From positions 1 to 52,077 of the forward strand of contig CAYXBB010000008.1 in the NCBI GenBank assembly GCA_964463285.1: a DNA stretch of 52,077 nucleotides, read 5' to 3'. This document shows, piece by piece, positions 8,667 to 15,002 of this stretch. Both the position numbers and the translations under genes were made by a program. Position 1 is the first letter of the stretch; the number at the start of each line of letters is the position of its first letter. Source of the DNA: JAAZLS01 sp964463285 (GTDB lineage Bacteria; Bacillota; Dethiobacteria; DTU022). The notes beneath the pieces are model-generated. The model did no database searches and was not told the DNA's origin. It was given only the letters and a program-made list of their open reading frames with translations.

Positions 8667-8930
8667 ATGATCCGTATTACTGACCTGGCCCGCCGGGAAG
8701 TAGTAAATGTAAACGATGGTAAAAGGTTGGGGTTGGTGGGGGATCTGGAGCTGGATTTAGAGCTGGGGACCGTGAAAGCAGTGATTATCCCCTCCGCCGG
8801 ACATCTTTGGGGAAAAATTGTCCGGGCCAAGGATTACATAGTTCCCTGGGAAAAAATTGTCAAGATTGGGATAGATACGGTATTGGTGGACTTTCCTCTG
8901 GAAAGTTACGGACACGGCCGCAGGGAATAA
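8667..8930 (+). CDS. ylmC: PRC-barrel sporulation protein, YlmC/YmxH family
   Basis: This 87-residue protein is a single PRC-barrel-like beta domain: it starts MIRITDLARREVVNVNDGKR and continues LGLVGDLELDLELGTVKAV, then VPWEKIVKIGIDTVLVD. Members sit downstream of sigG in many spore-formers and are named YlmC/YmxH. Their biochemical role is not established. ATG at 8667 follows GGGGGAGG with normal spacing. The 44-base gap after sigG suggests co-transcription. A promoter for nrdR follows. Confidence 0.85.
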   Translation: MIRITDLARREVVNVNDGKRLGLVGDLELDLELGTVKAVIIPSAGHLWGKIVRAKDYIVPWEKIVKIGIDTVLVDFPLESYGHGRRE

Positions 8931-8998
8931 CTGCCGGCCATCAAGCTTCTTCTCTCGACGAACGCCTCTGCAAACCAGGCTATTTTTGCAAACCCATC

Positions 8999-9028
8999 TT
9001 TACAAATCAATATATTGTGGTTTATAAT
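8999..9028 (+). promoter_or_regulatory. nrdR promoter with a NrdR box in the spacer
   Basis: The -35 is TTTACA (8999-9004) and the -10 is TATAAT (9023-9028), 18 bases apart. The spacer holds AATCAATATATTGTGG (9005-9020), which matches the 16-base NrdR box consensus ACACAATATATTGTGT at 13 positions by eye. A repressor bound there would block RNA polymerase directly. This points to autoregulation of nrdR and probably control of nrdD downstream. Only one box is evident, whereas tandem boxes are common. Confidence 0.75.
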
Positions 9029-9064
9029 AAATTAATTTACTACATCTGGGCTTTGAGGTGTTAG

Positions 9065-9538
9065 ATGAAGTGCCCATATTGCGGTAACCTGAGCAGCAGG
9101 GTGCTTGACTCCCGGGCTACTGAAAAAGGAACGGCAATCCGACGCCGGCGAGAGTGTACCAACTGCGTCAACCGGTTCACCACGATGGAAAAAGCGGAAG
9201 AAGAGCCGATTGTAGTGATTAAACAAGACGGCCGTCGGGAGATGTTTGACAAAAATAAGATATTAACCGGGTTAATACTTGCCGGTCAAAAGAGAAATAT
9301 CCCCCGTTTTACCTGGCAGGGCCTGGCGGACAGCCTGGAACAAGAACTTCGCAGTAAATATATACGGGAGATCAGCACTGGGCAGATCGGGGAGTATATT
9401 CTGGAAAAACTGCGCGCGATTGATGAAGTGGCGTATGTTCGGTTTGCCTCGGTGTTTCGACATTTCGCCGATGCCCGGGCTTTTCGGAAAGAGCTTGATA
9501 AAATGATCGAACAAAGTGAGATAGAATCGGGCCGGTAG
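9065..9538 (+). CDS. nrdR: Transcriptional repressor NrdR
   Basis: NrdR is a zinc-ribbon and ATP-cone repressor of ribonucleotide reductase genes that senses dATP/ATP levels. The 157-residue protein has Cys3, Cys6, Cys31 and Cys34 for zinc, then the ATP-cone from about residue 49 (VIKQDGRREMFDKNKI). The length is typical. ATG at 9065 follows GAGGTG. The promoter just upstream carries a NrdR box, and the next gene is nrdD, a natural target. Both proteins here carry an ATP-cone. Confidence 0.97.
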   Translation: MKCPYCGNLSSRVLDSRATEKGTAIRRRRECTNCVNRFTTMEKAEEEPIVVIKQDGRREMFDKNKILTGLILAGQKRNIPRFTWQGLADSLEQELRSKYIREISTGQIGEYILEKLRAIDEVAYVRFASVFRHFADARAFRKELDKMIEQSEIESGR

Positions 9539-9663
9539 ACTAAACAGACCCGGGGACAGGCCAGGCCATATAAAAAATCAGGGGTTGACTTGCTTGCCGA
9601 CACGGCTTCACCCCCGTTGAAACAGGCCTGCCTGCAGCTCTATATTCTAAAGGGGGAAAAATT

Positions 9664-11652
9664 ATGGAGGGAACCTCACCGGTTAGCCGGCGGGTAGGGC
9701 TTAGCCCGGGCGGAGCTCCTTTCAAGGAGATCCGAAAACGTGACGGCCGATTGGTCCCTTTTGATGCCATTAAGATCACCGAAGCCATTTTTAAGGCTGC
9801 CCGGGCGGTAGGAGGTAGCAACCGGGATCTGGCTGAGAATTTAACCGGGCAAATTATATCCCAGTTACAGGAAGAAGGCTATAACGGACTGCCCCCTTCG
9901 GTGGAAGAAGTTCAGGATGTGGTGGAAAAAGTACTTATTGAAAATGGACATGCCCGCACCGCCAAGGCCTATATTTTATACCGGGATCGGCGGACCCGGA
10001 TCCGGGAGGCCAAATCGGAATTAATGGATGCGGTAAAAGAAATACTGGTGGAAACCAGCCGGGAAAATACCAATACCGGCAATTCTCCTTCCGCCAAAAT
10101 GCTCCAGATTGCCATGGCGGCCAGCAAAAAATACTATCTTAGCAACCTGCTTCCCGATGATTTTACCCGGGCCCACCTGGAAGGATACCTCCATATCCAT
10201 GATCTGGATTACTACAGCAAGACAGCGAATTGTTTGCATATTGATCTAAACAGGCTGCTCAGGGAAGGCTTTAATACTGGATACGGTTATATTAGACCCC
10301 CCAAAAGGATCTGCTCGGCGGCCGCTCAGGCAGCAATAATATTACAGAGCAATCAGAACGACATGTTCGGAGGACAGAGTTTTCCCCACTTTGATTACAG
10401 TATGGGAGCGCTGATCCGGGAGCTGCCGGAAGCCCCCGATGAAAATGATATTTTTCAATCCATGGAGGGATTGATCTACAACCTGAATACCATGCACAGC
10501 CGGGCCGGTGCACAGCCCCCTATCTCCAGTATCAACCTGGGGACGGACACCTCTATTGAGGGGCGCCTGGTAATCGGATCTATACTGGAGGCGCTTTTAA
10601 GGGGACTGGGGCGGGCAGAGAACCCGGTTTTCCCCAACCTGGTATTCCGGATAAAAAAAGGAATCAATTTTAACCCCGGAGATCCCAACTACGATCTTTA
10701 CCAGAAAGCGTTACAGGTAACCTCCCGAAGGATTAACCTCACCTTCAGTTTTATGGACTGTTCCATCAACCGCCCTTACCAAGAGGAGGTATCTTACATG
10801 GGTTGCCGCACCCGGGTTATCGGTAATCGCCACGGCCCGGAAATTTCCGTCGGCCGGGGTAATATTGCCCCGGTTACCTTGAATCTTCCCCGGATAGCCC
10901 TGGAAAGCCGGAGCCAGCAGGAGCTGTTTTTTGTGCAACTGGATCGGATGATGCGCCTGGCGGCCCGGCAACTGCTGCACCGGTTTGAGGTTCTCTCCCG
11001 GCTGCAGGTAAAGGATCTGCCATTTCTGATGGGGCAGAGGCTGTACATGGGATCAGAAAAACTTAAACCTGCAGATTCCATCAGGGAGGTTATTAAAAAC
11101 GGCACACTGGCTATCGGCTTTATCGGCCTGGCGGAAGCGCTGATACTAATGCTGGGAAAACATCACGGTAAAGATAATGAGGCTTTGCAGATGGGAATAA
11201 AAATTGTAGACCATATGCGCCGTCGAATCAACCAGTTTGCAGAGGAATATGATCTTAACTTTGTTCTTTATGCTACTTCCGCAAAAGGATTGGCCGGTCG
11301 CTTTGTAGACCTGGACCGGGAAAAATTTGGCCTGTTACCAGGGACAACCGATGGTACCTGCTACACGAACTCTTTTCACCTGCCGGTTAACTCTGACATC
11401 TCTATTTTTGATAAAATTACTGCGGAGGGTCATTTTCATGCTTACTGCGATGGCGGGCATATTACCTGCGTGGATCTGGAAATCCCCCCGGTGAACAATC
11501 TGGAAACCCTGAACAAAATACTTCATCATATGGCAGCCTCCGATGTAGGTTATGGAAAGATAAACCTTCCAATTCATAAAGTCGGCAACGGCGACAATCT
11601 GGAAGCAGGAGGATTTATAGATGCACCCCCGTCGGCGTCGAACAGATCTTAA
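9664..11652 (+). CDS. nrdD: Anaerobic (class III) ribonucleoside-triphosphate reductase NrdD, C-terminus missing
   Basis: NrdD reduces ribonucleoside triphosphates for DNA synthesis without oxygen. The 662-residue product has an N-terminal ATP-cone (about 22-110), then the reductase barrel with Cys190 (ANCLHIDL), the SQNDMFGGQ segment, and the active-site cysteine near 381 (MGCRTRV). The family normally ends with a four-cysteine zinc site and a glycyl-radical motif of the RVxGYL kind. Here family-like sequence stops at GYGKINLPIHK (near 11580); the tail then reads through the hlyD ribosome binding site into hlyD. No zinc cysteines and no radical glycine are visible in any frame nearby, and nrdG is not in the window. 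It may be inactive or need a separate radical subunit. Confidence 0.88.
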   Translation: MEGTSPVSRRVGLSPGGAPFKEIRKRDGRLVPFDAIKITEAIFKAARAVGGSNRDLAENLTGQIISQLQEEGYNGLPPSVEEVQDVVEKVLIENGHARTAKAYILYRDRRTRIREAKSELMDAVKEILVETSRENTNTGNSPSAKMLQIAMAASKKYYLSNLLPDDFTRAHLEGYLHIHDLDYYSKTANCLHIDLNRLLREGFNTGYGYIRPPKRICSAAAQAAIILQSNQNDMFGGQSFPHFDYSMGALIRELPEAPDENDIFQSMEGLIYNLNTMHSRAGAQPPISSINLGTDTSIEGRLVIGSILEALLRGLGRAENPVFPNLVFRIKKGINFNPGDPNYDLYQKALQVTSRRINLTFSFMDCSINRPYQEEVSYMGCRTRVIGNRHGPEISVGRGNIAPVTLNLPRIALESRSQQELFFVQLDRMMRLAARQLLHRFEVLSRLQVKDLPFLMGQRLYMGSEKLKPADSIREVIKNGTLAIGFIGLAEALILMLGKHHGKDNEALQMGIKIVDHMRRRINQFAEEYDLNFVLYATSAKGLAGRFVDLDREKFGLLPGTTDGTCYTNSFHLPVNSDISIFDKITAEGHFHAYCDGGHITCVDLEIPPVNNLETLNKILHHMAASDVGYGKINLPIHKVGNGDNLEAGGFIDAPPSASNRS

Positions 11653-12739
11653 GGTTATTCCCGGAGAAGGCCGCCGAGATATTTATTACAAACAGACGGC
11701 GAGTTACTTTCTTATTATAGCCCTGATAGTGGGGCTGCTGGTTCAGATCGGGTATCAGTGGTTGGGTGGCATGTTGCTGACCAGGCGGTTGCAGGTGGTT
11801 ACCGCTTTGCCGGGATTTTTGGAGGACAGCTGTTCTTTGGAGGGGATCATTCTCCGCAGCGAGCAGGTGATCTGTTCACCGAGTAGTGGGTTGCTATTGG
11901 AAATGGCTCTTCCCGGAGAGCGGGTAGCGGTGGGGGCAACCATAGCTACAATATTTAACGCTCCCCGGGAAGAATTCACCAGTTACCGGAATCAGCCGGC
12001 TGAAGACCTGTGGATGAAAATCACCGGATTTATACGCCGCTGGTTGGAAAAAGAAGAAGGAGAAGAGGCTCAGTCGCCCCCGGCTTATGTCATTCCTGCC
12101 GGTACCGATCTTTGGTCGGACAGAATAGTGGAGGTTACGGCCCAGACTGCCGGGCTATTATCGAACCAAATCGACGGATGGGAGAACCCGGATTCCTTCC
12201 CTTTTTTAGAGCGGGCGGCTTATGAAAAAGATTGCTTTGCAGAAACCCTGGTTACTACCGGCAGCTATGTTGAAGAAGGTCAGCCAATATTGAAGATAGT
12301 AAACAACTGGGTGTGGTATTTTTGTGTTTTATCTCCAGAAGAGGAGGAACTGGAGGACCGGCAGAAGGTGCGGTTGACCTTTTCTTTCGCTCCAGGAGAA
12401 ACGGTAGAGGCTTTCCGGGAAGAGGTGTGCACCGACCTAGGGTTGGGGATAACCGGTGTAACCTATCGCCTGGAGCAGCAGGTTGAAGGTTTTGAGCAAA
12501 ACAGGTGGACCGAGGCCCTTATGGCTTATCAGTCTTATCAGGGGTTACTGGTGCCTGCCCGGGCGCTTTGCGGGGGCTCGGAAACAGGCCTGTTTATAGA
12601 TAAAGCAGGTATCGCTACCTTTTTTCCGGTAGAGGTAATTAAAATTCAAGATGACCGGGCGCTGGTGGAGGGGCTTCCACCCTATAGCCGGGTGATCAGC
12701 CGGCCGGATCTGGTTAAGGAAGGCTGCCGGTTAAATTAA
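11621..12739 (+). CDS. HlyD-like membrane adaptor protein
   Basis: This 372-residue protein has a basic N-terminus, one membrane segment at about residues 27-50, and then extracytoplasmic beta-rich sequence. Paired lipoyl/barrel-sandwich-like halves (SEQVICSPSSGLLLEMALPGERVAVG and VTTGSYVEEGQPILKIV) resemble HlyD/membrane-fusion adaptors. Similar genes sit beside yggS in related Clostridia; the function is unknown. No transporter or outer-membrane partner is nearby. ATG at 11621 follows GCAGGAGG. It overlaps the end of the nrdD frame by 32 bases, which fits loss of the nrdD 3' end. Confidence 0.7.
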   Translation: MHPRRRRTDLKVIPGEGRRDIYYKQTASYFLIIALIVGLLVQIGYQWLGGMLLTRRLQVVTALPGFLEDSCSLEGIILRSEQVICSPSSGLLLEMALPGERVAVGATIATIFNAPREEFTSYRNQPAEDLWMKITGFIRRWLEKEEGEEAQSPPAYVIPAGTDLWSDRIVEVTAQTAGLLSNQIDGWENPDSFPFLERAAYEKDCFAETLVTTGSYVEEGQPILKIVNNWVWYFCVLSPEEEELEDRQKVRLTFSFAPGETVEAFREEVCTDLGLGITGVTYRLEQQVEGFEQNRWTEALMAYQSYQGLLVPARALCGGSETGLFIDKAGIATFFPVEVIKIQDDRALVEGLPPYSRVISRPDLVKEGCRLN

Positions 12740-12823
12740 CCCTGTCAATTCTGTGGATGCAAATTGGGTATATAATATAGTCGGTTAACAGATTGTCGTG
12801 ATTCATTCAGGCGAGGTGATATA

Positions 12824-13504
12824 ATGATTTCCGAAAACTACAGGCGGATAAAGGATAATGTGGCAAAGGCAGCGTTTTCCAGCGGACGTTCACCGGAGGA
12901 AATCCGCCTGGTAGCGGTCACAAAAACGGTTGGACTGGAAGAGGTCCGGCAATCTATTGGCCTGGGAATGGTGGATTTTGGAGAAAATAGGCTTCAGGAA
13001 GCACTTCCCAAGTTCCAGGAATTTCCTCAGGCCAACTGGCATTTTATAGGGCATCTGCAGAGCAACAAGGCAAATGCAGTGCTTAGGCATTGCTCGTTTA
13101 TCCATTCCCTGGATCGCCTTTCACTGGCCCGGGCCATTCAACGAAGCTGCGAGCGGCTGAATAAACCGGCAAATTGCCTGGTTCAGGTAAACATATCCGG
13201 CGAAGAGAGCAAATTCGGGCTGGCACCGGGAGAATTACCCGCCTTTTTAGCGGCACTGGAAGGTTATTCCCGGATAAAGGTGTTGGGGCTGATGGCCATG
13301 GCCCCTCAGGTTGGCGATCCCGAACAAACCAGGCCCTATTTCCGCCGGATGCGAGAGTTGCAACAAAACTGCGCCACACCGCAGGTGGCGCTGAGTGAAC
13401 TATCCATGGGGATGTCCGGCGATTATTTGGTGGCGGTGGAGGAAGGGGCTACCATGATCCGGGTGGGAAGCGCCCTATTTGAAACAAATTCTGCAGGCAG
13501 GTGA
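12824..13504 (+). CDS. yggS: PLP homeostasis protein YggS/YlmE (PLPBP family)
   Basis: The COG0325 family binds pyridoxal phosphate and helps balance vitamin B6 and amino-acid pools; no enzyme reaction is firmly known. The 226-residue protein has the PLP lysine at about residue 34 (AVTK), the GENRLQEALPK segment, WHFIGHLQSNK, and the phosphate-binding SMGMSGDY with IRVGSALF near the end. ATG at 12824 follows GAGGTG. The stop overlaps the yggT start (TGATG). sepF, often next, is absent. Confidence 0.94.
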   Translation: MISENYRRIKDNVAKAAFSSGRSPEEIRLVAVTKTVGLEEVRQSIGLGMVDFGENRLQEALPKFQEFPQANWHFIGHLQSNKANAVLRHCSFIHSLDRLSLARAIQRSCERLNKPANCLVQVNISGEESKFGLAPGELPAFLAALEGYSRIKVLGLMAMAPQVGDPEQTRPYFRRMRELQQNCATPQVALSELSMGMSGDYLVAVEEGATMIRVGSALFETNSAGR

Positions 13505-13788
13505 TGATAATTACTGTTCTTCGTGAGGGACTGTTGCTATTTTTCAACATCTACTATTATATTTTATTTGGCCGGATAATTTTATCTTTTCTTCGGGTCG
13601 ATATCTACCAAAATCCTAGGTGGGCTGGGGTGTTTCGCTTGTTCTATGGATTGACGGAACCGCTGCTGGCTCCCATCAGACGGCTGGTGCCCATGATCAG
13701 GACCGGGGCAGGTTTTCTCGATCTTTCCCCTCTAATCTTGTTGTTTCTGTTACACATGCTGCAGCGGCTGGTGTATGGCTATCTTTAA
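13504..13788 (+). CDS. yggT: YggT/YlmG family membrane protein
   Basis: This is a small integral membrane protein of about 94 residues with two hydrophobic helices (about 8-30 and 70-92) and the family segment QNPRWAGVFRLFYGLTEPLLAPIRRLVP. YggT/YlmG proteins are linked to division or chromosome distribution and to osmotic stress; the exact role is open. The start is ATG at 13504, sharing its A with the yggS stop; GTG at 13501 is possible. Its position in the yggS-to-divIVA block is conserved in Gram-positives. Confidence 0.9.
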   Translation: MIITVLREGLLLFFNIYYYILFGRIILSFLRVDIYQNPRWAGVFRLFYGLTEPLLAPIRRLVPMIRTGAGFLDLSPLILLFLLHMLQRLVYGYL

Positions 13789-13808
13789 TTTTCAAAGGAA
13801 GTGAAAAT

Positions 13809-14078
13809 ATCAATAGCAAGCAAATATCAGGGACAGTAGCCAGCCTCCGCCTTGATGCAGTGGTATCCCTGGGGTTCGGTTTATCCCGTTCCCGGTCATC
13901 GCTGATCATAACCGAAGGGCTGGTAAAGATTAACCTGCAGGAAACAAGATCTCCGGCAGCTCGAGTAAGGGAGGGAGATCACATTTTATTGGCGGGGCAC
14001 GGGGAATTGAGGGACCTGGCTATAATTGGGAAGACCCGCAAAGGCAGGCTCAGCCTTACATTGACAAAATTTAGTTAA
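13809..14078 (+). pseudogene. ylmH: S4-domain remnant of YlmH, N-terminal region missing
   Basis: The visible protein is only the RNA-binding S4 domain: SGTVASLRLDAVVSLGFGLS, then SRSSLIITEGLVKIN and VREGDHILLAGHGELRDLAI. YlmH is normally about 250 residues, with two thirds before S4; here yggT ends just upstream, so that part is gone. The frame is open back to 13620, but that stretch overlaps yggT in another phase and is not YlmH-like. No ATG, GTG or TTG lies at the domain edge. AAAGGAA (13794-13800) is well spaced for a rare ATC start at 13809, which I used. It may be a decayed gene or a working S4 mini-protein. Confidence 0.6.
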
Positions 14079-14144
14079 TACCGGCAGGAATTAGAAAAAA
14101 ATATGTCGAATAGTTGGGAACAGGAATAAAAAGGAGGGGTTGCG

Positions 14145-14627
14145 GTGTCGTTAACTCCCATGGATATTCATAATAAAAAATTTGAGCGTGCTTTCCGGGG
14201 CTATGCTATTGAAGATGTCGATGAGTTTTTAGATCATCTGGCCCGGGATATAGAGACTCAGATCCGTGAAAATTTAGAGCTCAAGGATCAGTTGCATCAG
14301 ATCAATGAAAAACTCACCACTTATCACGACCTGGAAGAGACCATGCACAATGCGATCATGGTGGCGCAGGAAGCGGCGGAAGAGGTAAAACAGAACGCCA
14401 ACCGGGAAGCGGACCTAATCCGCCGGGAAGCGGAACGGGAAGCTCAGCGTATCCTGGAGGACGCCCGCTATCGGGCCAGCCGGATCCTGGTGGAAAATGA
14501 GGAGCTGCACAAACAGGCTCAGGTATTTAAAATGAGGTTTCGTTCTTTTCTGGAGGCCCAGTTGGCGGCAATTGAGTTGGAGGAATGGGCCGGTTCCGGG
14601 GAAGGCGAGCCTGGCGAAGGGCAGTAG
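14145..14627 (+). CDS. divIVA: DivIVA-type coiled-coil polar/septal protein
   Basis: DivIVA binds curved membrane at septa and poles and, in spore-formers, guides division-site placement and chromosome anchoring. The 160-residue protein starts with the membrane-binding segment LTPMDIHNKKFERAFRGY and the VDEFLDHLARDI motif, followed by a long heptad coiled coil (about 35-140). The short C-terminal tail is acidic and glycine-rich. GTG at 14145 follows AAAAGGAGGGG. It is the last gene of the ylm block before the T-box leader of ileS. Confidence 0.95.
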   Translation: MSLTPMDIHNKKFERAFRGYAIEDVDEFLDHLARDIETQIRENLELKDQLHQINEKLTTYHDLEETMHNAIMVAQEAAEEVKQNANREADLIRREAEREAQRILEDARYRASRILVENEELHKQAQVFKMRFRSFLEAQLAAIELEEWAGSGEGEPGEGQ

Positions 14628-14648
14628 CCGCCGCCCTTAAATATTTTG

Positions 14649-14677
14649 TTGATTATTCGGATATAATTTGTTATATA
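14649..14677 (+). promoter_or_regulatory. Candidate sigma-A promoter of the ileS leader
   Basis: TTGATT at 14649-14654 and TATATA at 14672-14677 are separated by 17 bases and lie just before the T-box leader. A second TATAAT at 14662-14667 has no matching -35. The transcript would start near 14684, a sensible 5' end for a T-box RNA. Confidence 0.5.
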
Positions 14678-14689
14678 TATGGTAATTTA

Positions 14690-14947
14690 AAAAAATGATA
14701 TCTGCGATGAACGGACCAGTAGGCGGTAAAACTTTACACAGAGAGCTGGAATAGGTGAAATCCGGTTAAAGATTACCGATGAATATCTACCGGGAGCACC
14801 CGAATCTAAACTTGGGTTAAGGGAGTAAATTCGGGCGGGGCAACCGTTAACAGCCGGGTAAAGGGGCCGCCTGTTGGTATGAGGCGGTTAGAAGGGTGGT
14901 ACCGCGGGAGGAAATCTCGTCCCTGTTTTTAGGGGAGGAGATTTTTT
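14690..14947 (+). ncRNA. T-box leader (tRNA-Ile sensing) of ileS
   Basis: The T-box core AGGGTGGTACCGCG is at 14893-14906. It is followed by a terminator: AAATCTCGTCCCT (14912-14924) pairs with AGGGGAGGAGATTT (14931-14944) and a T-run follows. Stem I upstream has an AGAGAGCTGG-like segment, and a GAATATCTACC loop whose ATC (14785-14787) is the likely isoleucine specifier. Uncharged tRNA-Ile would stabilise the antiterminator and switch on ileS. The 5' edge is approximate. Confidence 0.93.
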
Positions 14948-15002
14948 GTTACTAGGGCTAAAAAAAGTTAAAAAACACCAGATGCTAGGCGGAGGGAAAG
15001 TG

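Noticed and set aside
12748..12776. Promoter before yggS
   Set aside because: TATAAT at 12771-12776 is good, but no -35 fits at 16-18 bases, so it was not listed.
13620..13808. N-terminal part of the long frame over the ylmH piece
   Set aside because: It overlaps yggT in another phase and has no YlmH-like sequence, so it was not used as the gene start.
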